The position numbers and the translations under genes were made by a program. DNA of 64,000 nt. Origin: an uncultured bacterium (lineage in GTDB: Bacteria > Vulcanimicrobiota > Xenobia > Xenobiales > Xenobiaceae). The stretch is from positions 62,001-126,000 of the forward strand of contig CAKUDB010000002.1 in NCBI GenBank assembly GCA_934644775.1, written 5' to 3'. Of this stretch, positions 45,256-54,520 are shown piece after piece. The notes below the pieces were generated by a model. That model was not told where the DNA came from, ran no database searches, and worked only from the letters and a program-made list of their open reading frames with translations. How positions within the stretch are numbered: position 1 is the first letter of the stretch; every line of letters starts with the position of its first letter.

Positions 45256-45696
45256 GTGTCGGTACTTAACAGAGTTATTCTTATAGGTCGTCTCACCCGT
45301 GATCCGGAGAGCAAAACTACTGCTTCAGGTAAGCAAAGGACTACTTTTACTGTCGCTGTCGATCGTCGCAGCAAGAACTCAGAAAAGAGTGCCGATTTTA
45401 TTCCTGTCGTAACCTGGGATTATACGGCAGATTTCTGTGCTAAGTATCTGCGCAAAGGGCGTCAGGTTGCTGTAGAAGGAAGATTACAAATCGATAGTCA
45501 GCAACAGCCCGACGGCAGTTATAGAACTTTCGTTAATGTGGTAGCTGACGATGTCCAAGCTTTGGGGAGTAAGTCCGATGTTAGTGGTGCCGCTGGTGGT
45601 GCCCAATCTTACTCTCGCTCGACCGCTCCTGATCCCATAGCCGATGATATGGATGAGGATTTAGATGGCGGTTGTAATATGGATGTTCCCTTCTAA
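45256..45696 (+). CDS. ssb: Single-stranded DNA-binding protein
   Basis: 146 residues. The N-terminal OB fold (about 1-105) starts LNRVILIGRLTRDPESK, with VAVEGRLQIDSQQQPDG and the VVADDVQ strand. A Ser/Gly/Asp-rich linker leads to an acidic tip ending NMDVPF, the form that recruits replication partners. It has a GTG start with AGGAGG before it and lies 72 bases after rpsF, in the usual rpsF-ssb-rpsR order. Confidence 0.97.
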   Translation: MSVLNRVILIGRLTRDPESKTTASGKQRTTFTVAVDRRSKNSEKSADFIPVVTWDYTADFCAKYLRKGRQVAVEGRLQIDSQQQPDGSYRTFVNVVADDVQALGSKSDVSGAAGGAQSYSRSTAPDPIADDMDEDLDGGCNMDVPF

Positions 45697-45753
45697 ACAC
45701 TGTTGATATATTTATAGCCCCGTGTGGGTTCTGTTTAAGTTCGGAGGTTCACT

Positions 45754-45987
45754 ATGGCTCGTGGAGAGCGTCGAGGCCGCAGGCCTCGCAGGAAGGTTTG
45801 TCATTTCTGCGCTAACAAGATTGAAGAAATCGATTACAAGGAAGTAGCTACTTTGCGTAAGTACACCAGCGAGCGCGGTAAAATTTTACCCCGTCGCATT
45901 TCTGGTACTTGCGCCCGTCATCAGCGCATGGTCACTTCCGCTGTGAAGAGAGCTCGTTATATCGCTTTGTTGCCTTATACCGTATAG
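45754..45987 (+). CDS. rpsR: 30S ribosomal protein S18
   Basis: 77 residues, basic. Motifs: [18 protein letters not shown] near the N-terminus, with a CxxC pair of the zinc-ribbon type, and [17 protein letters not shown] in the rRNA-binding core. CGGAGG lies before the ATG. It is the third gene of the operon and is followed by a strong terminator, so S6, SSB and S18 form one unit apart from rplI-dnaB. Confidence 0.97.
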   Translation: MARGERRGRRPRRKVCHFCANKIEEIDYKEVATLRKYTSERGKILPRRISGTCARHQRMVTSAVKRARYIALLPYTV

Positions 45988-46008
45988 CCGATATTAGCGC
46001 TCATTGAG

Positions 46009-46058
46009 AAGCGGCCTCCCTTGTTATCTATTCTGGGTAGTTGGGGGGCCGCTTTTTT
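46009..46058 (+). terminator. Terminator of the rpsF-ssb-rpsR operon
   Basis: AAGCGGCCTCCC (46009-46020) pairs with GGGGGGCCGCTT (46043-46054, one wobble), then TTTT. It lies about 22 bases after the rpsR stop. Confidence 0.88.
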
Positions 46059-46121
46059 AGTGTCGTGAGGCATAGGTGAAGTTTAGCTCAAAAATACCTT
46101 AAACTATTGGAGGTTATCGCA

Positions 46122-46568
46122 ATGCAGGTTATATTACTTAAAGATGTGCCCAAGGTTGGTAAAAAAGGTGAATTGCACAACGTATCCGACGGTTACGGTC
46201 GCAATTTCTTAGTGGCTCGTGGTTTTGCCGAAATAGCCTCCGAAGGACGTTTGCGGGCTGCCGAAAAAGAGAAGAAGGATCGCCAAGCTCAAGAAAAACG
46301 CGAGCAAGAAGCTGCCCAGGCCCAAGCGGAACGCCTTCAAGCTAAGCCTCTGGTTATAAAGGCTAATTGCGGCACTCAGGATAAACTCTTTGGTTCTATT
46401 ACTGCTCAAGATGTAGCTGAAGCCGTAGCCACTCAATTTAAGGAAACTATCGATAAAAAGTCGGTTAAGTTAGATGAGCCTATTCGCAAATTGGGTGAGT
46501 TTACTGTGGTTATTAAGCTCCATCCTAAAATAAAGGCCAATTTGACAATTCAAGTAGAAAAGGCTTAA
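46122..46568 (+). CDS. rplI: 50S ribosomal protein L9
   Basis: 148 residues. The N-terminal domain MQVILLKDVPKVGKKGELHNVSDGYGRNFLVARGFAE is diagnostic. A long charged connecting helix (KEKKDRQAQEKREQEAAQAQAERLQ) joins it to the C-terminal RNA-binding domain. The ATG at 46122 has TTGGAGG seven bases before it; the open frame upstream of this has no site. It follows the operon terminator, so it probably has its own promoter, and it leads into dnaB. Confidence 0.96.
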   Translation: MQVILLKDVPKVGKKGELHNVSDGYGRNFLVARGFAEIASEGRLRAAEKEKKDRQAQEKREQEAAQAQAERLQAKPLVIKANCGTQDKLFGSITAQDVAEAVATQFKETIDKKSVKLDEPIRKLGEFTVVIKLHPKIKANLTIQVEKA

Positions 46569-46599
46569 GTAGGCGCAAAAAATAAAAGCGATAGCTTTT

Positions 46600-46636
46600 G
46601 CAGCCCGCCTCTACATCTGAAGTGGGCTTTTATATT
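46600..46636 (+). terminator. Weak hairpin between rplI and dnaB
   Basis: AGCCCGC and GTGGGCT (around 46600-46632) can pair with one wobble and are followed by TTTATATTT. It may attenuate read-through from rplI to dnaB without blocking it. Confidence 0.4.
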
Positions 46637-46653
46637 TAGGGAAGGGATTTTTT

Positions 46654-48192
46654 ATGAGCTTAACTTCTGTAGAAGATCGCTTGCTTTTACCTCCTCACAA
46701 CGAAGAGGCCGAACAAGCTTGTTTGGGCAGTTGTTTAATCGATCCCGAAGCTTTTGATAAAGTCTCGGAAATTTTGGCCGGGCCGGAAGATTTTTATCAA
46801 AAAGCTTATCAGGAAATTTATGCCGCCATGGTCTATTTAGCTGAAAATACCGGCGTAATCGATTTGCTTACAGTCTGTAACTATTTGCGCGAACATGGCA
46901 AATTGGAACACTGTGGCGGTGTAGCTCGCTTAAACGATATTATCGATGCGGTAAGAAGTTCAGCTCACGTGACCGCTTATGCCAAGATTGTGGCTGATAA
47001 CGCTCTTTCTAGGCGTCTTTTGCGAGCGGGCCAAACGATTAGCCGCCTGGCAGTCGATCAGGAAATTGAGTTACCTGAGCGCGTCGATCAAGCCGAAGAG
47101 GTTATTTTTGGCGTAGGCAATTCGCGCTCTCGCGGCGAGTTGGAGCCTATTGCCGAAGCTTTAAAAAATACTTTTGACGAGGCTTACAGAAGGTTCGAAG
47201 AAGGTAAGACCGTCTCTGGAGTGGCTACCGGTTTTACTGAACTCGATGAACTTACTAATGGGCTCCATCCTGCTAACCTTATTGTTATCGGAGCTCGTCC
47301 CAGTATGGGTAAGACGGCCTTTGCCCTTTCTATTGCTGTCAATGTGGCTTTAGCTGAAAAGCCCAGTAAAGTGGCTATCTTTTCTTTGGAAATGCCTCGC
47401 GAAGATCTTTGCCAGCGCATGATGTGCTCGGTAGCTAAAGTTAACGCTCAAAGTTTGCGCAGTGGTAAACTAAGCGGAAACGATTGGGGAGCTTTGGCTC
47501 AAGCGGTCGATCAATTAAGTAAAGCACCTATCTTTATCGACGATAGTGGCAGTGTCACCATCTTAGATATGAAAGCTAAATTGCGCCGCTTAAAGAAGCG
47601 TAACGGGCTAGATTTAGTTATTATTGACTATTTACAACTAATTAGAGGTAACAGTACCAATAGAGGTAGCTCGGAAAGGATCTTCGAAATTTCCGAGATT
47701 TCCCGTCAGCTTAAAGGTTTGTCTAAAGAATTAGATGTACCTATTGTGGCTCTTTCCCAACTTAGCCGCAATGTAGAGAGTCGTCAGGATAAGCGGCCTT
47801 TACTTTCCGACTTGCGTGAATCGGGTGCTATTGAGCAAGATGCCGATTTGGTGGCTTTCTTGTATCGCGATGAATATTACAATAAGCAAAGTACAGAATT
47901 AAATATTGCCGAAATTATTGTGGCTAAGCATCGCAATGGCCCTATAGGCAATTTGAAGTTGAAATTCCTTAAGCAATACGGCGGTTTCTATAATAAAGAC
48001 GAAAATGTCTCGTCTGAAAATTATACTTCCTCCAATAGCGGCGGCCAACAGACCGTTTCTTTCGGCCCCGGCAACGGTTTTACTATATCGGTTCCCAATC
48101 GCACTTCGTCAAGTCAAGATAATAATGGCCATAACAGACAAAATGAAGCTGATTCCGGCTTAGATTTGTATCCAGGGGATGTACCTATTTAG
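46654..48192 (+). CDS. dnaB: Replicative DNA helicase DnaB
   Basis: 512 residues. The N-terminal DnaB domain (LLLPPHNEEAEQACLGSCLID, primase/loader-binding collar) is followed by a RecA-like ATPase with Walker A GARPSMGKTAFALS (near 212-225), SLEMPREDLCQRMM, Walker B LVIIDYLQLI, LSQLSRNVESRQDKRPLLSDLRESGAIEQDADLV and the arginine-finger region. A Gly/Ser/Asn-rich tail of about 60 residues extends past the core. No intein is present. AGGGAAGGGA precedes the ATG, and a terminator follows. Confidence 0.97.
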   Translation: MSLTSVEDRLLLPPHNEEAEQACLGSCLIDPEAFDKVSEILAGPEDFYQKAYQEIYAAMVYLAENTGVIDLLTVCNYLREHGKLEHCGGVARLNDIIDAVRSSAHVTAYAKIVADNALSRRLLRAGQTISRLAVDQEIELPERVDQAEEVIFGVGNSRSRGELEPIAEALKNTFDEAYRRFEEGKTVSGVATGFTELDELTNGLHPANLIVIGARPSMGKTAFALSIAVNVALAEKPSKVAIFSLEMPREDLCQRMMCSVAKVNAQSLRSGKLSGNDWGALAQAVDQLSKAPIFIDDSGSVTILDMKAKLRRLKKRNGLDLVIIDYLQLIRGNSTNRGSSERIFEISEISRQLKGLSKELDVPIVALSQLSRNVESRQDKRPLLSDLRESGAIEQDADLVAFLYRDEYYNKQSTELNIAEIIVAKHRNGPIGNLKLKFLKQYGGFYNKDENVSSENYTSSNSGGQQTVSFGPGNGFTISVPNRTSSSQDNNGHNRQNEADSGLDLYPGDVPI

Positions 48193-48250
48193 GGACTCAC
48201 TCTAACATAGTGCGCGAGCGCCACTTATATTATTTGCCTAAATAAATTAA

Positions 48251-48316
48251 AGAGCTAAGCTTTTACCGCTATCACCGCTATCTGGCGGTGCTAACGAGCT
48301 TGGCTCTTATTTTTTT
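48251..48316 (+). terminator. Terminator after dnaB, two-tier stem
   Basis: The outer arms AGAGCTAAGCT (48251-48261) and AGCTTGGCTCT (48297-48307) enclose an inner hairpin CACCGC / GCGGTG (48273-48290), followed by ATTTTTTTG. Confidence 0.88.
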
Positions 48317-48354
48317 GTCGTGGACACTATAGCGCAAGTTTTTTTTATTGTTAT

Positions 48355-48717
48355 CTAAGGTTTTATCACTTTATCGGCTTGCACAAGTGTAGTCACAATA
48401 GTAGCCATGTCAGAAACTGTACCTACTACCTGAGCGGCCTCTAAATGATAATGTTCTAAACAAGTGGAGCAGAGCAAAATTTTTACTCCTGAATCCTGCA
48501 TAAATGAAAGAGACAAGGCCGTATCGCTGCCACGCACAGCGTTAAATACGCCCTCAGTGTAGCAAACAATAGTATCTATATCTTTAGCTTTGCTTTCCAA
48601 GTTGTGCAAAAATTTAGCCATCATAGTTTTGCCAAATTCTAAACCAACTTGGGGTGCTTCGTTGGCTACCTGATTTACCGTACCTAAAGTCACACTTTTT
48701 AAAAGTACCACAGTCAT
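48355..48717 (-). CDS. DsrE/YedF-like small sulfur/selenium-relay protein
   Basis: A 120-residue protein with the DsrE/F-like fold: MTVVLLKSVTLG, LLHNLESKAKDIDTIVCYTEGVFN, ALSLSFMQDSGVKILLCSTCLEHYHL and VGTVSDMATIVTTLVQADKVI. The CSTCLEHY segment holds the candidate reactive cysteines. The C-terminal part of YedF, which often accompanies selD in selenium-using bacteria, looks like this; here the N-terminal TusA-like half is absent. selD lies 5 kb away on the other strand. GGGAG precedes the ATG. Confidence 0.82.
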   Translation of the reverse strand: MTVVLLKSVTLGTVNQVANEAPQVGLEFGKTMMAKFLHNLESKAKDIDTIVCYTEGVFNAVRGSDTALSLSFMQDSGVKILLCSTCLEHYHLEAAQVVGTVSDMATIVTTLVQADKVIKP

Positions 48718-48800
48718 GATCTTTACTCCCTGAATACAAAAATACGGCCCTCTTATCTCTCGCCGCTATCTATTAGAATATAATACGGAAACTAGGTAAA

Positions 48801-48848
48801 AAAAGCCTGCCCCTTATCATTTTTCTGATCAAGCGCAGGCTAAAAAAA
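48801..48848 (-). terminator. Terminator of the DUF4127 gene
   Basis: AGCCTGC (minus, 48841-48835) pairs with GCAGGCT (48810-48804), followed on the minus strand by TTTTTTACC. A T tract is present on the + side too, but no + gene ends here. Confidence 0.82.
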
Positions 48849-48864
48849 CTGGACAAAGCTTTTT

Positions 48865-50619
48865 CTAACCGACTACATCTTCGGTAGCCAAAGTTATATT
48901 AAGGCGCTCTTCTATTTCAAAAAGGCGCGGCCAAGGCAATACTATCTCTAAAAACATACTGCGGAAGACAACTTTTTGGCCTACAGTGGGGGAATAATAA
49001 CTTTGGCCTAAAAGTTTTTCGTCCCATAATTGTTGAGCCCAAGGGATAGCGGCATTGCGAGCTGCTAAGCCGGCTGGGCCAGCTTGATTGAGTAGCGGAT
49101 CGGCCTTTATATTGATATTTTTGTATTCTTGGCTTAAATTTTGCCTAATCACGGCTTGATAGGCATAATCGTCGATTAAGCGGGCTACGGTAAAAGCTTG
49201 CTGAGTCTTTTCACTTTCCAAGCGACGGTAGAGAGTCCAATTTTTGCCCTTAACTAAAGCAATTTGAGCGGCGCAAGCTTGAGCTATAGCTGTGCCCAAG
49301 GAATTGGAAGGTGTATTCCAAGCCGAATAACAAGCCAATTCCCAAATAGGTACATTATCTATAATGGTTTGGGCAAAAATAGGCTCAGCGCGGTTGACTA
49401 AATGCAAGTCGGCCAAGCCGTAAGGCCTTTTTCTCTGATTAGCAAATTTATTATCAATGCGTTCTAATAAATTTTCGGCTTGTGTTTTAGTCTGAGCATC
49501 GCCTTCCAAGGTGGGAGCGGCAAAAGGCTTATCGCTGGGAGTTTCCACGAAAATTACTGTGCCAGTACCTTCCGTTTGGGTAGCGCCGCTCAAATCTAAG
49601 TGAAGGCGGGCCGTTTGGGCTAAAGTGAAAGCTTCCATAGGTGGTACTTTATCCTCATAACTAGGATCGGAATAATCCAATTCGATATGGGGTTTGTAAT
49701 TGGCCTCTCTAGCCAACCAGCCGGCCGTCATATTGGAAGCTAATTCGTCGGCACCGCACATAATATCTACTTTATCTTCAATATGTAGCTCTTTAATTTT
49801 AGCTTTGAGTTGGGCCAATTCACTAATGTGTATACCTTTAGAGGCGGCGTCGTCTTGGCCAATTACCAAGTGGTCGATACTCCCTTGGGCAGTAAAGAGC
49901 AATAAATTGTAGAGAACTTCCAAATTGCGATTTCTAACTTGCAAATATTCACGGAAATATTCTTCCGGCACGTTAGCTGGCGGATTGGCCTCACCTCGGG
50001 CAGCCCAATTACGCAAACTAGTTTCGTAGGGCGCTTGGCCCTCGGAAGTGCGCAACGACAGGCGCGGGATAATAGCCAATACTTCCAAATGTTGGCCTTT
50101 TTGGGCCAATTCCGGTAAAATTTGCAAGTTCTCCACAGCTGCGGCGGTACTTAAAGTGGCGGTGCGTGAAGCTATTAAACCGCCGTAGGCCAGCATGTCG
50201 GCCGAAATTATAGCGTTAGAATATATTGGCTGGTGGCGCAACCAAGCTTTTATTTTTTGCGGTTGCCCAGGTGTGTAGGCTTTGCCTAGCCAAGAGCGCT
50301 CGGGCATAACCAAGTTACCGCCGCCTATGCGGGCAATTTGGCCGGGAAAGAGCCAGTTGCAGGGGCGATCGTCTAAGGGAATATATAGCGCTTGCCAGGG
50401 CTGGGCTTGTGGAGCTTGAGCTTGGGCATTTAGTTTTGTAGCGGCATTTGAAGGTGAGGCTGGGGCCGCCTTTAAGGTTGTCGGCACAGATGTTTTAGGC
50501 CTTTGAGTTTTAAAAACGCCCACATTGGCAGGTTGCACCGACTCTTGCGCTTGGGCCAAACCGGCTCCGCTAAAAAGGAGAGTTAGTGAGCAAGTATAAA
50601 AAAGTAATCTCTTAAACAT
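48865..50619 (-). CDS. Secreted DUF4127-family protein
   Basis: A 584-residue protein with a Sec signal (residues about 1-24, GAGLAQAQ cleavage region) and an Ala/Pro/Gln-rich linker to about 75. The rest matches the DUF4127 family: LYIPLDDRPCNWLFPGQIARIGG, LVMPERSWLGKA, VLAIIPRLSLR, VIGQDDAASKGIH and IMCGADELASNMTAGWLA, with conserved Asp/Arg/Glu clusters that suggest an enzyme. The biochemical role of the family is not established to my knowledge. It is divergent from a secreted beta-propeller gene. The ribosome-binding site is weak. Confidence 0.88.
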   Translation of the reverse strand: MFKRLLFYTCSLTLLFSGAGLAQAQESVQPANVGVFKTQRPKTSVPTTLKAAPASPSNAATKLNAQAQAPQAQPWQALYIPLDDRPCNWLFPGQIARIGGGNLVMPERSWLGKAYTPGQPQKIKAWLRHQPIYSNAIISADMLAYGGLIASRTATLSTAAAVENLQILPELAQKGQHLEVLAIIPRLSLRTSEGQAPYETSLRNWAARGEANPPANVPEEYFREYLQVRNRNLEVLYNLLLFTAQGSIDHLVIGQDDAASKGIHISELAQLKAKIKELHIEDKVDIMCGADELASNMTAGWLAREANYKPHIELDYSDPSYEDKVPPMEAFTLAQTARLHLDLSGATQTEGTGTVIFVETPSDKPFAAPTLEGDAQTKTQAENLLERIDNKFANQRKRPYGLADLHLVNRAEPIFAQTIIDNVPIWELACYSAWNTPSNSLGTAIAQACAAQIALVKGKNWTLYRRLESEKTQQAFTVARLIDDYAYQAVIRQNLSQEYKNINIKADPLLNQAGPAGLAARNAAIPWAQQLWDEKLLGQSYYSPTVGQKVVFRSMFLEIVLPWPRLFEIEERLNITLATEDVVG

Positions 50620-50732
50620 AGAGCCGGTTTTCTCTAAGCTGAGCTGGCCTCCCTTTGCCTTTAAAGGCCGCCTAGTTCAGTCTCTAAGAGAATAGGTGCG
50701 CCAATTTTTGCCTCTAAGGGATACTATCCACT

Positions 50733-51716
50733 ATGAATAAAATAAAGCTATTTTTATGTTTGTTGCCTCTAATGGTGGCGGCCTTCTTCTCTACGGCCCC
50801 TCTGCCTTCCCAAGCTCAAGGGCTAAATGCGCCACGCTTATTGATCTCCTGCTTTTTGGGCGATTCTATAAGTGTAGTAGACGCTAGAACTGTGCGCGTT
50901 AAGGGCACGTTCTCGGTGGGCAATAGTCCAGAGCGCATGGCCGTTTCGCAGGATAATCGCTATATTGCCGTAGCTCAGCCCAAAATCGGTTGTATTTCCA
51001 TTATTGAAAGTGGCAATTTGCGTTTTGGCAACAATTATACTGACGAAAAGATGAAGACCCCCGTCGATGTCTGTTTTTCCACCGATGGTGCCAGACTTTA
51101 TGTTTTGGAGTCTACCACTTGCTCTTTAATTGAATTGCATGTGCCCTCTTTCCAAGTGGTGCGCACTCTGCCTTTAAACGGCTTGGCTCCCAGTCTGATG
51201 CGTATTTCCAAAAACGGTGCCAAATTATTTATCTCTCACGAGAGTACCGGCCTTTTAACTGTAGTCGATCTTTTTAATTGGTCGATTTTTAAGCAAATGA
51301 GTGTCGGCCCCACAGCTGGCGGTTTAGATCTTTCCCAAGACAACGGTCGTCTAGTTGTGGCTTTACCTTCAGAAAGTAAAGTAGGCATTTATAAAACTAC
51401 CGATTTGCGCCTTTTAACTAAAGTACCAGTAGGTTCTGGGGCTGGTATTGTAGGAGTCTCTCCGAAAAACCAGGTAGTAGTTGTTAATTCCATCTCCAAC
51501 GATATTTCGATCTTTCCTTTAGACCGTCCCAGTTTGCGTTTTCGTACCGCCGTGGGAGTAGGGCCGCGTGATTTATGTTTTGCTCCCGACGGTTCTATGG
51601 GGTATGTTACCAATTTTAATACTAACGATCTTTCGGTAATCGATATGAGTACCGGCAAACAATTGGGCCGTTTAGCTATAGGTCAGGGCCCTCGCGGTAT
51701 AGTTTGGGTTTATTAG
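50733..51716 (+). CDS. Secreted beta-propeller (YVTN-type) repeat protein
   Basis: A 327-residue protein with a Sec signal (about 1-28, PLPSQAQG). The mature part is six to seven blades of about 40 residues with the YVTN / lactonase-like pattern: SVVDARTVRVKGTFSVGNSPERMAVSQDNRYIAVA, DVCFSTDGARLYVLE, GGLDLSQDNGRLVVALP, DLCFAPDGSMGYVTNFNTNDLSVIDMSTGKQLGRLAIGQGPRGI. Such propellers bind ligands or partner proteins outside the membrane; no catalytic residues are evident. It is divergent from the DUF4127 gene across a 113-base gap, so the two may share regulation. Confidence 0.88.
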   Translation: MNKIKLFLCLLPLMVAAFFSTAPLPSQAQGLNAPRLLISCFLGDSISVVDARTVRVKGTFSVGNSPERMAVSQDNRYIAVAQPKIGCISIIESGNLRFGNNYTDEKMKTPVDVCFSTDGARLYVLESTTCSLIELHVPSFQVVRTLPLNGLAPSLMRISKNGAKLFISHESTGLLTVVDLFNWSIFKQMSVGPTAGGLDLSQDNGRLVVALPSESKVGIYKTTDLRLLTKVPVGSGAGIVGVSPKNQVVVVNSISNDISIFPLDRPSLRFRTAVGVGPRDLCFAPDGSMGYVTNFNTNDLSVIDMSTGKQLGRLAIGQGPRGIVWVY

Positions 51717-51856
51717 TAGTTTTTTTCGTGGGGTTCTAACCTCGGAGAAAACAGGAAGAGCGCAGGAAGAGCGCTCACCGACGCGAAAGCCTTTGGCCAA
51801 TTTTTTACGGACAGCGGAGCCTAAAACTTTTTTTCTTAATTTAAGGAGTATTTTTC

Positions 51857-54373
51857 ATGCAATACGATCCGGCTAGTTTTGAACAGAAATGGCGCGATAT
51901 TTGGGAGACTAAAAAATTGCACCACGCCGTCAAGAGCGACAGCCGCCCCAAGTATTATTGCCTCGATATGTTCCCTTATCCTTCCGGTGAGGGGCTTCAC
52001 GTGGGCCATTGGCGCGGTTATGTCCTTTCCGACGTTATGAGCCGTTATATGACTTTGCACGGTCGCCAGGTGCTTCATCCTATGGGCTGGGACGCTTTCG
52101 GGTTGCCTGCCGAAAATGCCGCCATTAAACGCGGTATCCACCCTGTGGCTCAAACTAAGGCCGCTACTGACAATATGCGTCGCCAGCTTAAAGATATGGG
52201 CTCTATGTATGATTGGGATCGTGAAGTCAATTCTTCTTTGCCGGAATATTATAAATGGACTCAATGGACTTTCTTAAAAGTTTACCAAGCCGGTTTAGCT
52301 TATAAAAAAGAAGCTCCTATCAACTGGTGTCCTTCCTGCGCTACCGGTTTAGCTGACGAAGAAGTAAAAGAGGGACGTTGTGAGCGTTGTGGCACCTTAG
52401 TTACCAAAAAAGGTTTGCCCCAGTGGTTCTTTGCCATTAGTAAATATGCTCAGCGTTTAATTGACGATCTTAAAGATCTCGACTGGCCGGAGAAAGTTAA
52501 AAAGATGCAAATCGATTGGATCGGCCGCAGCGAGGGTGCTGAAGTTCGTTTTGCCATTGATGGTCACGAAAATGAAAGCTTGACCGTTTTTACTACTCGT
52601 CCAGATACTATTTACGGTGTTTCCTATATGGTACTAGCTCCTGAGCATGAGTTAGTACGCCATATTACCACTCCCGATCGCGCCGACAAGGTAGAAGCTT
52701 ATATTACTCGCACTTGCTCTCGCACCGAGGTTGAGCGCCAAGAGCAAAAAGAGAAGACCGGCGAATTTACTGGTGCTTATGCTATTAACCCGGTCAATGG
52801 AGCCAAGATTCCTATCTGGATTGCCGACTATGTGCTTATGGGCTACGGTACTGGCGCTATTATGGCCGTTCCGGCCCACGACGAGCGCGACTGGGATTTT
52901 GCCAAAGCTTTCGAGTTGCCTATTAAGCAAGTTATTATGACCGCTACTCAAACTGAGGCCTTAAAAGCTGAAGGTACCGATTTTAGTCAACCTGCTGCTG
53001 TAAGTGCTGCCTGGCAAGCCAAGTTTGGAGCCGAGCCTTACGAAAAGCCGTACTGCGAATTAGGTACCATGATCAATTCCGAAGAGTTCTCCGGTATGGA
53101 ATCTAATGTAGGCCGCCAGGCTGTAGTCGAAAAGTTAGAAAAACTCAATATTGGCAAAGCCGTAGTCAATTACCGTCTGCGCGACTGGTTAGTCTCTCGG
53201 CAGCGTTATTGGGGTGCTCCCATTCCTATGGTTTATTGTGATAAGTGCGGTATTGTGCCAGTTCCCGAGGATCAGTTGCCCGTCTTATTGCCGCATGTAG
53301 AAAAGTACCAACCTTCAGGTACTGGCGCTTCTCCTTTGGCTTCTTTGCCCGAGTTTGTCAATACTACTTGTCCTAAGTGTGGCGGCCCAGCTAAGCGGGA
53401 TACCGATACTATTTCCCAGTGGATTTGCTCTTCTTGGTACTTCTTGCGCTATCCGTCTTACGATTGCCAAGATGCCGCTTGGCGTCGCGAAGATGTCGAC
53501 TTCTGGAACCCTGTCGATCTTTATGTCGGCGGTATCGAGCACGCTGTCTTGCATTTGCTTTACTCGCGCTTCTACACTAAGATCTTTTACGATTTAGGGT
53601 TAGTCGGTTTCAAAGAGCCCTTCACTCGCTTATTCAACCAGGGTATGATTACCAAAGTGGGCACTTCTGGCCGCTTAGAAAAGATGAGTAAGTCTAAGGG
53701 CAACGTAGTCAACCCTGACGATTTGGTCAAAAAGTACGGCACTGACGCCTTGCGCGCCTATTTGCTCTTTATTGGGCCGCCCGAATTAGATGCCGAATGG
53801 AACGATTCCGGTATCGAAGGTGTTTACCGCTGGATCCGCCGTATTTGGACTTTAATTACCGAGTGTCAGATTACTCCTGGCAAGGAGATCGATCCGGAAA
53901 TATTAAAAGCTACCCATCGCTTCATCAAGAAGATCAATGAAGATCTTTCCCGCTTACACCTCAATACTGTAGTGGCCGCTTTAATGGAGTGGAGTAACTT
54001 CCTGATCGCTCGCGGAGCTAAAGGGCCGATTGCCCAGGAAACTTTAGAGCAATATATTATCGTTATGTCTCCTGTGGCTCCTCACGCTGCTGAAGAGCTG
54101 TGGGCCTTCTTAGGTCACGCCAAGGGTATTTTCGAAAGTCGTCCCGCTTGGCCCGAGCACAACGAAGAGCACTTAGTGGAAAACGATTTTAACTTAGTTA
54201 TCCAAGTTAATGGTAAGATGCGCGATATGATTCGCGTTTCTAAGGATTTATCTAAGGAAGAGCTGGAAGAGAGCGCTAAAGCCAGTCCCAGGGTGGCTTC
54301 TAGTATAGCCGACAAAACTATCCGCAAAGTGATCTATGTGCCTAATAAACTCATGAACTTTGTAGTTGGTTAA
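51857..54373 (+). CDS. leuS: Leucyl-tRNA synthetase
   Basis: 838 residues, a complete class Ia bacterial LeuRS. HIGH signature HVGH (48-51) in FPYPSGEGLHVGHWRGY; zinc ribbon CPSC...CERC near 155; CP1 editing domain with TTRPDTIYGVSYMVLAPEH and GTGAIMAVPAHDERDWDFA; KMSKS at 609-613; and the C-terminal tRNA-binding domain (LVIQVNGKMRDMIRVSKD). TAAGGAG precedes the ATG. The 140-base leader has no T-box sequence that I can see. Confidence 0.97.
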   Translation: MQYDPASFEQKWRDIWETKKLHHAVKSDSRPKYYCLDMFPYPSGEGLHVGHWRGYVLSDVMSRYMTLHGRQVLHPMGWDAFGLPAENAAIKRGIHPVAQTKAATDNMRRQLKDMGSMYDWDREVNSSLPEYYKWTQWTFLKVYQAGLAYKKEAPINWCPSCATGLADEEVKEGRCERCGTLVTKKGLPQWFFAISKYAQRLIDDLKDLDWPEKVKKMQIDWIGRSEGAEVRFAIDGHENESLTVFTTRPDTIYGVSYMVLAPEHELVRHITTPDRADKVEAYITRTCSRTEVERQEQKEKTGEFTGAYAINPVNGAKIPIWIADYVLMGYGTGAIMAVPAHDERDWDFAKAFELPIKQVIMTATQTEALKAEGTDFSQPAAVSAAWQAKFGAEPYEKPYCELGTMINSEEFSGMESNVGRQAVVEKLEKLNIGKAVVNYRLRDWLVSRQRYWGAPIPMVYCDKCGIVPVPEDQLPVLLPHVEKYQPSGTGASPLASLPEFVNTTCPKCGGPAKRDTDTISQWICSSWYFLRYPSYDCQDAAWRREDVDFWNPVDLYVGGIEHAVLHLLYSRFYTKIFYDLGLVGFKEPFTRLFNQGMITKVGTSGRLEKMSKSKGNVVNPDDLVKKYGTDALRAYLLFIGPPELDAEWNDSGIEGVYRWIRRIWTLITECQITPGKEIDPEILKATHRFIKKINEDLSRLHLNTVVAALMEWSNFLIARGAKGPIAQETLEQYIIVMSPVAPHAAEELWAFLGHAKGIFESRPAWPEHNEEHLVENDFNLVIQVNGKMRDMIRVSKDLSKEELEESAKASPRVASSIADKTIRKVIYVPNKLMNFVVG

Positions 54374-54400
54374 AAAGGCTTTAATGGCTAGCTTATAAAA

Positions 54401-54446
54401 AATGACGGCCGAGAGTTCTACTGGAATTTCGGTCGTTATTTTTTAT
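54401..54446 (+). terminator. Terminator after leuS
   Basis: AATGACGGCCGA (54401-54412) pairs with TCGGTCGTTATT (54429-54440) with wobble pairs, and a run of T follows. Confidence 0.75.
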
Positions 54447-54520
54447 GGCAACAGTTTGGCAGGGAACTGCCATTCAGGTTGGAGGCCGTTTAGTCTTTGT
54501 TTGTGCTGGAGGAGTAGCTT

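Noticed and set aside
51717..51856. Possible T-box leader before leuS
   Set aside because: The conserved AGGGTGGNACCGCG-type antiterminator element is not present. Only a short GAGCGC/GCGCTC hairpin and an 11-base direct repeat (AGGAAGAGCGC twice) are seen.
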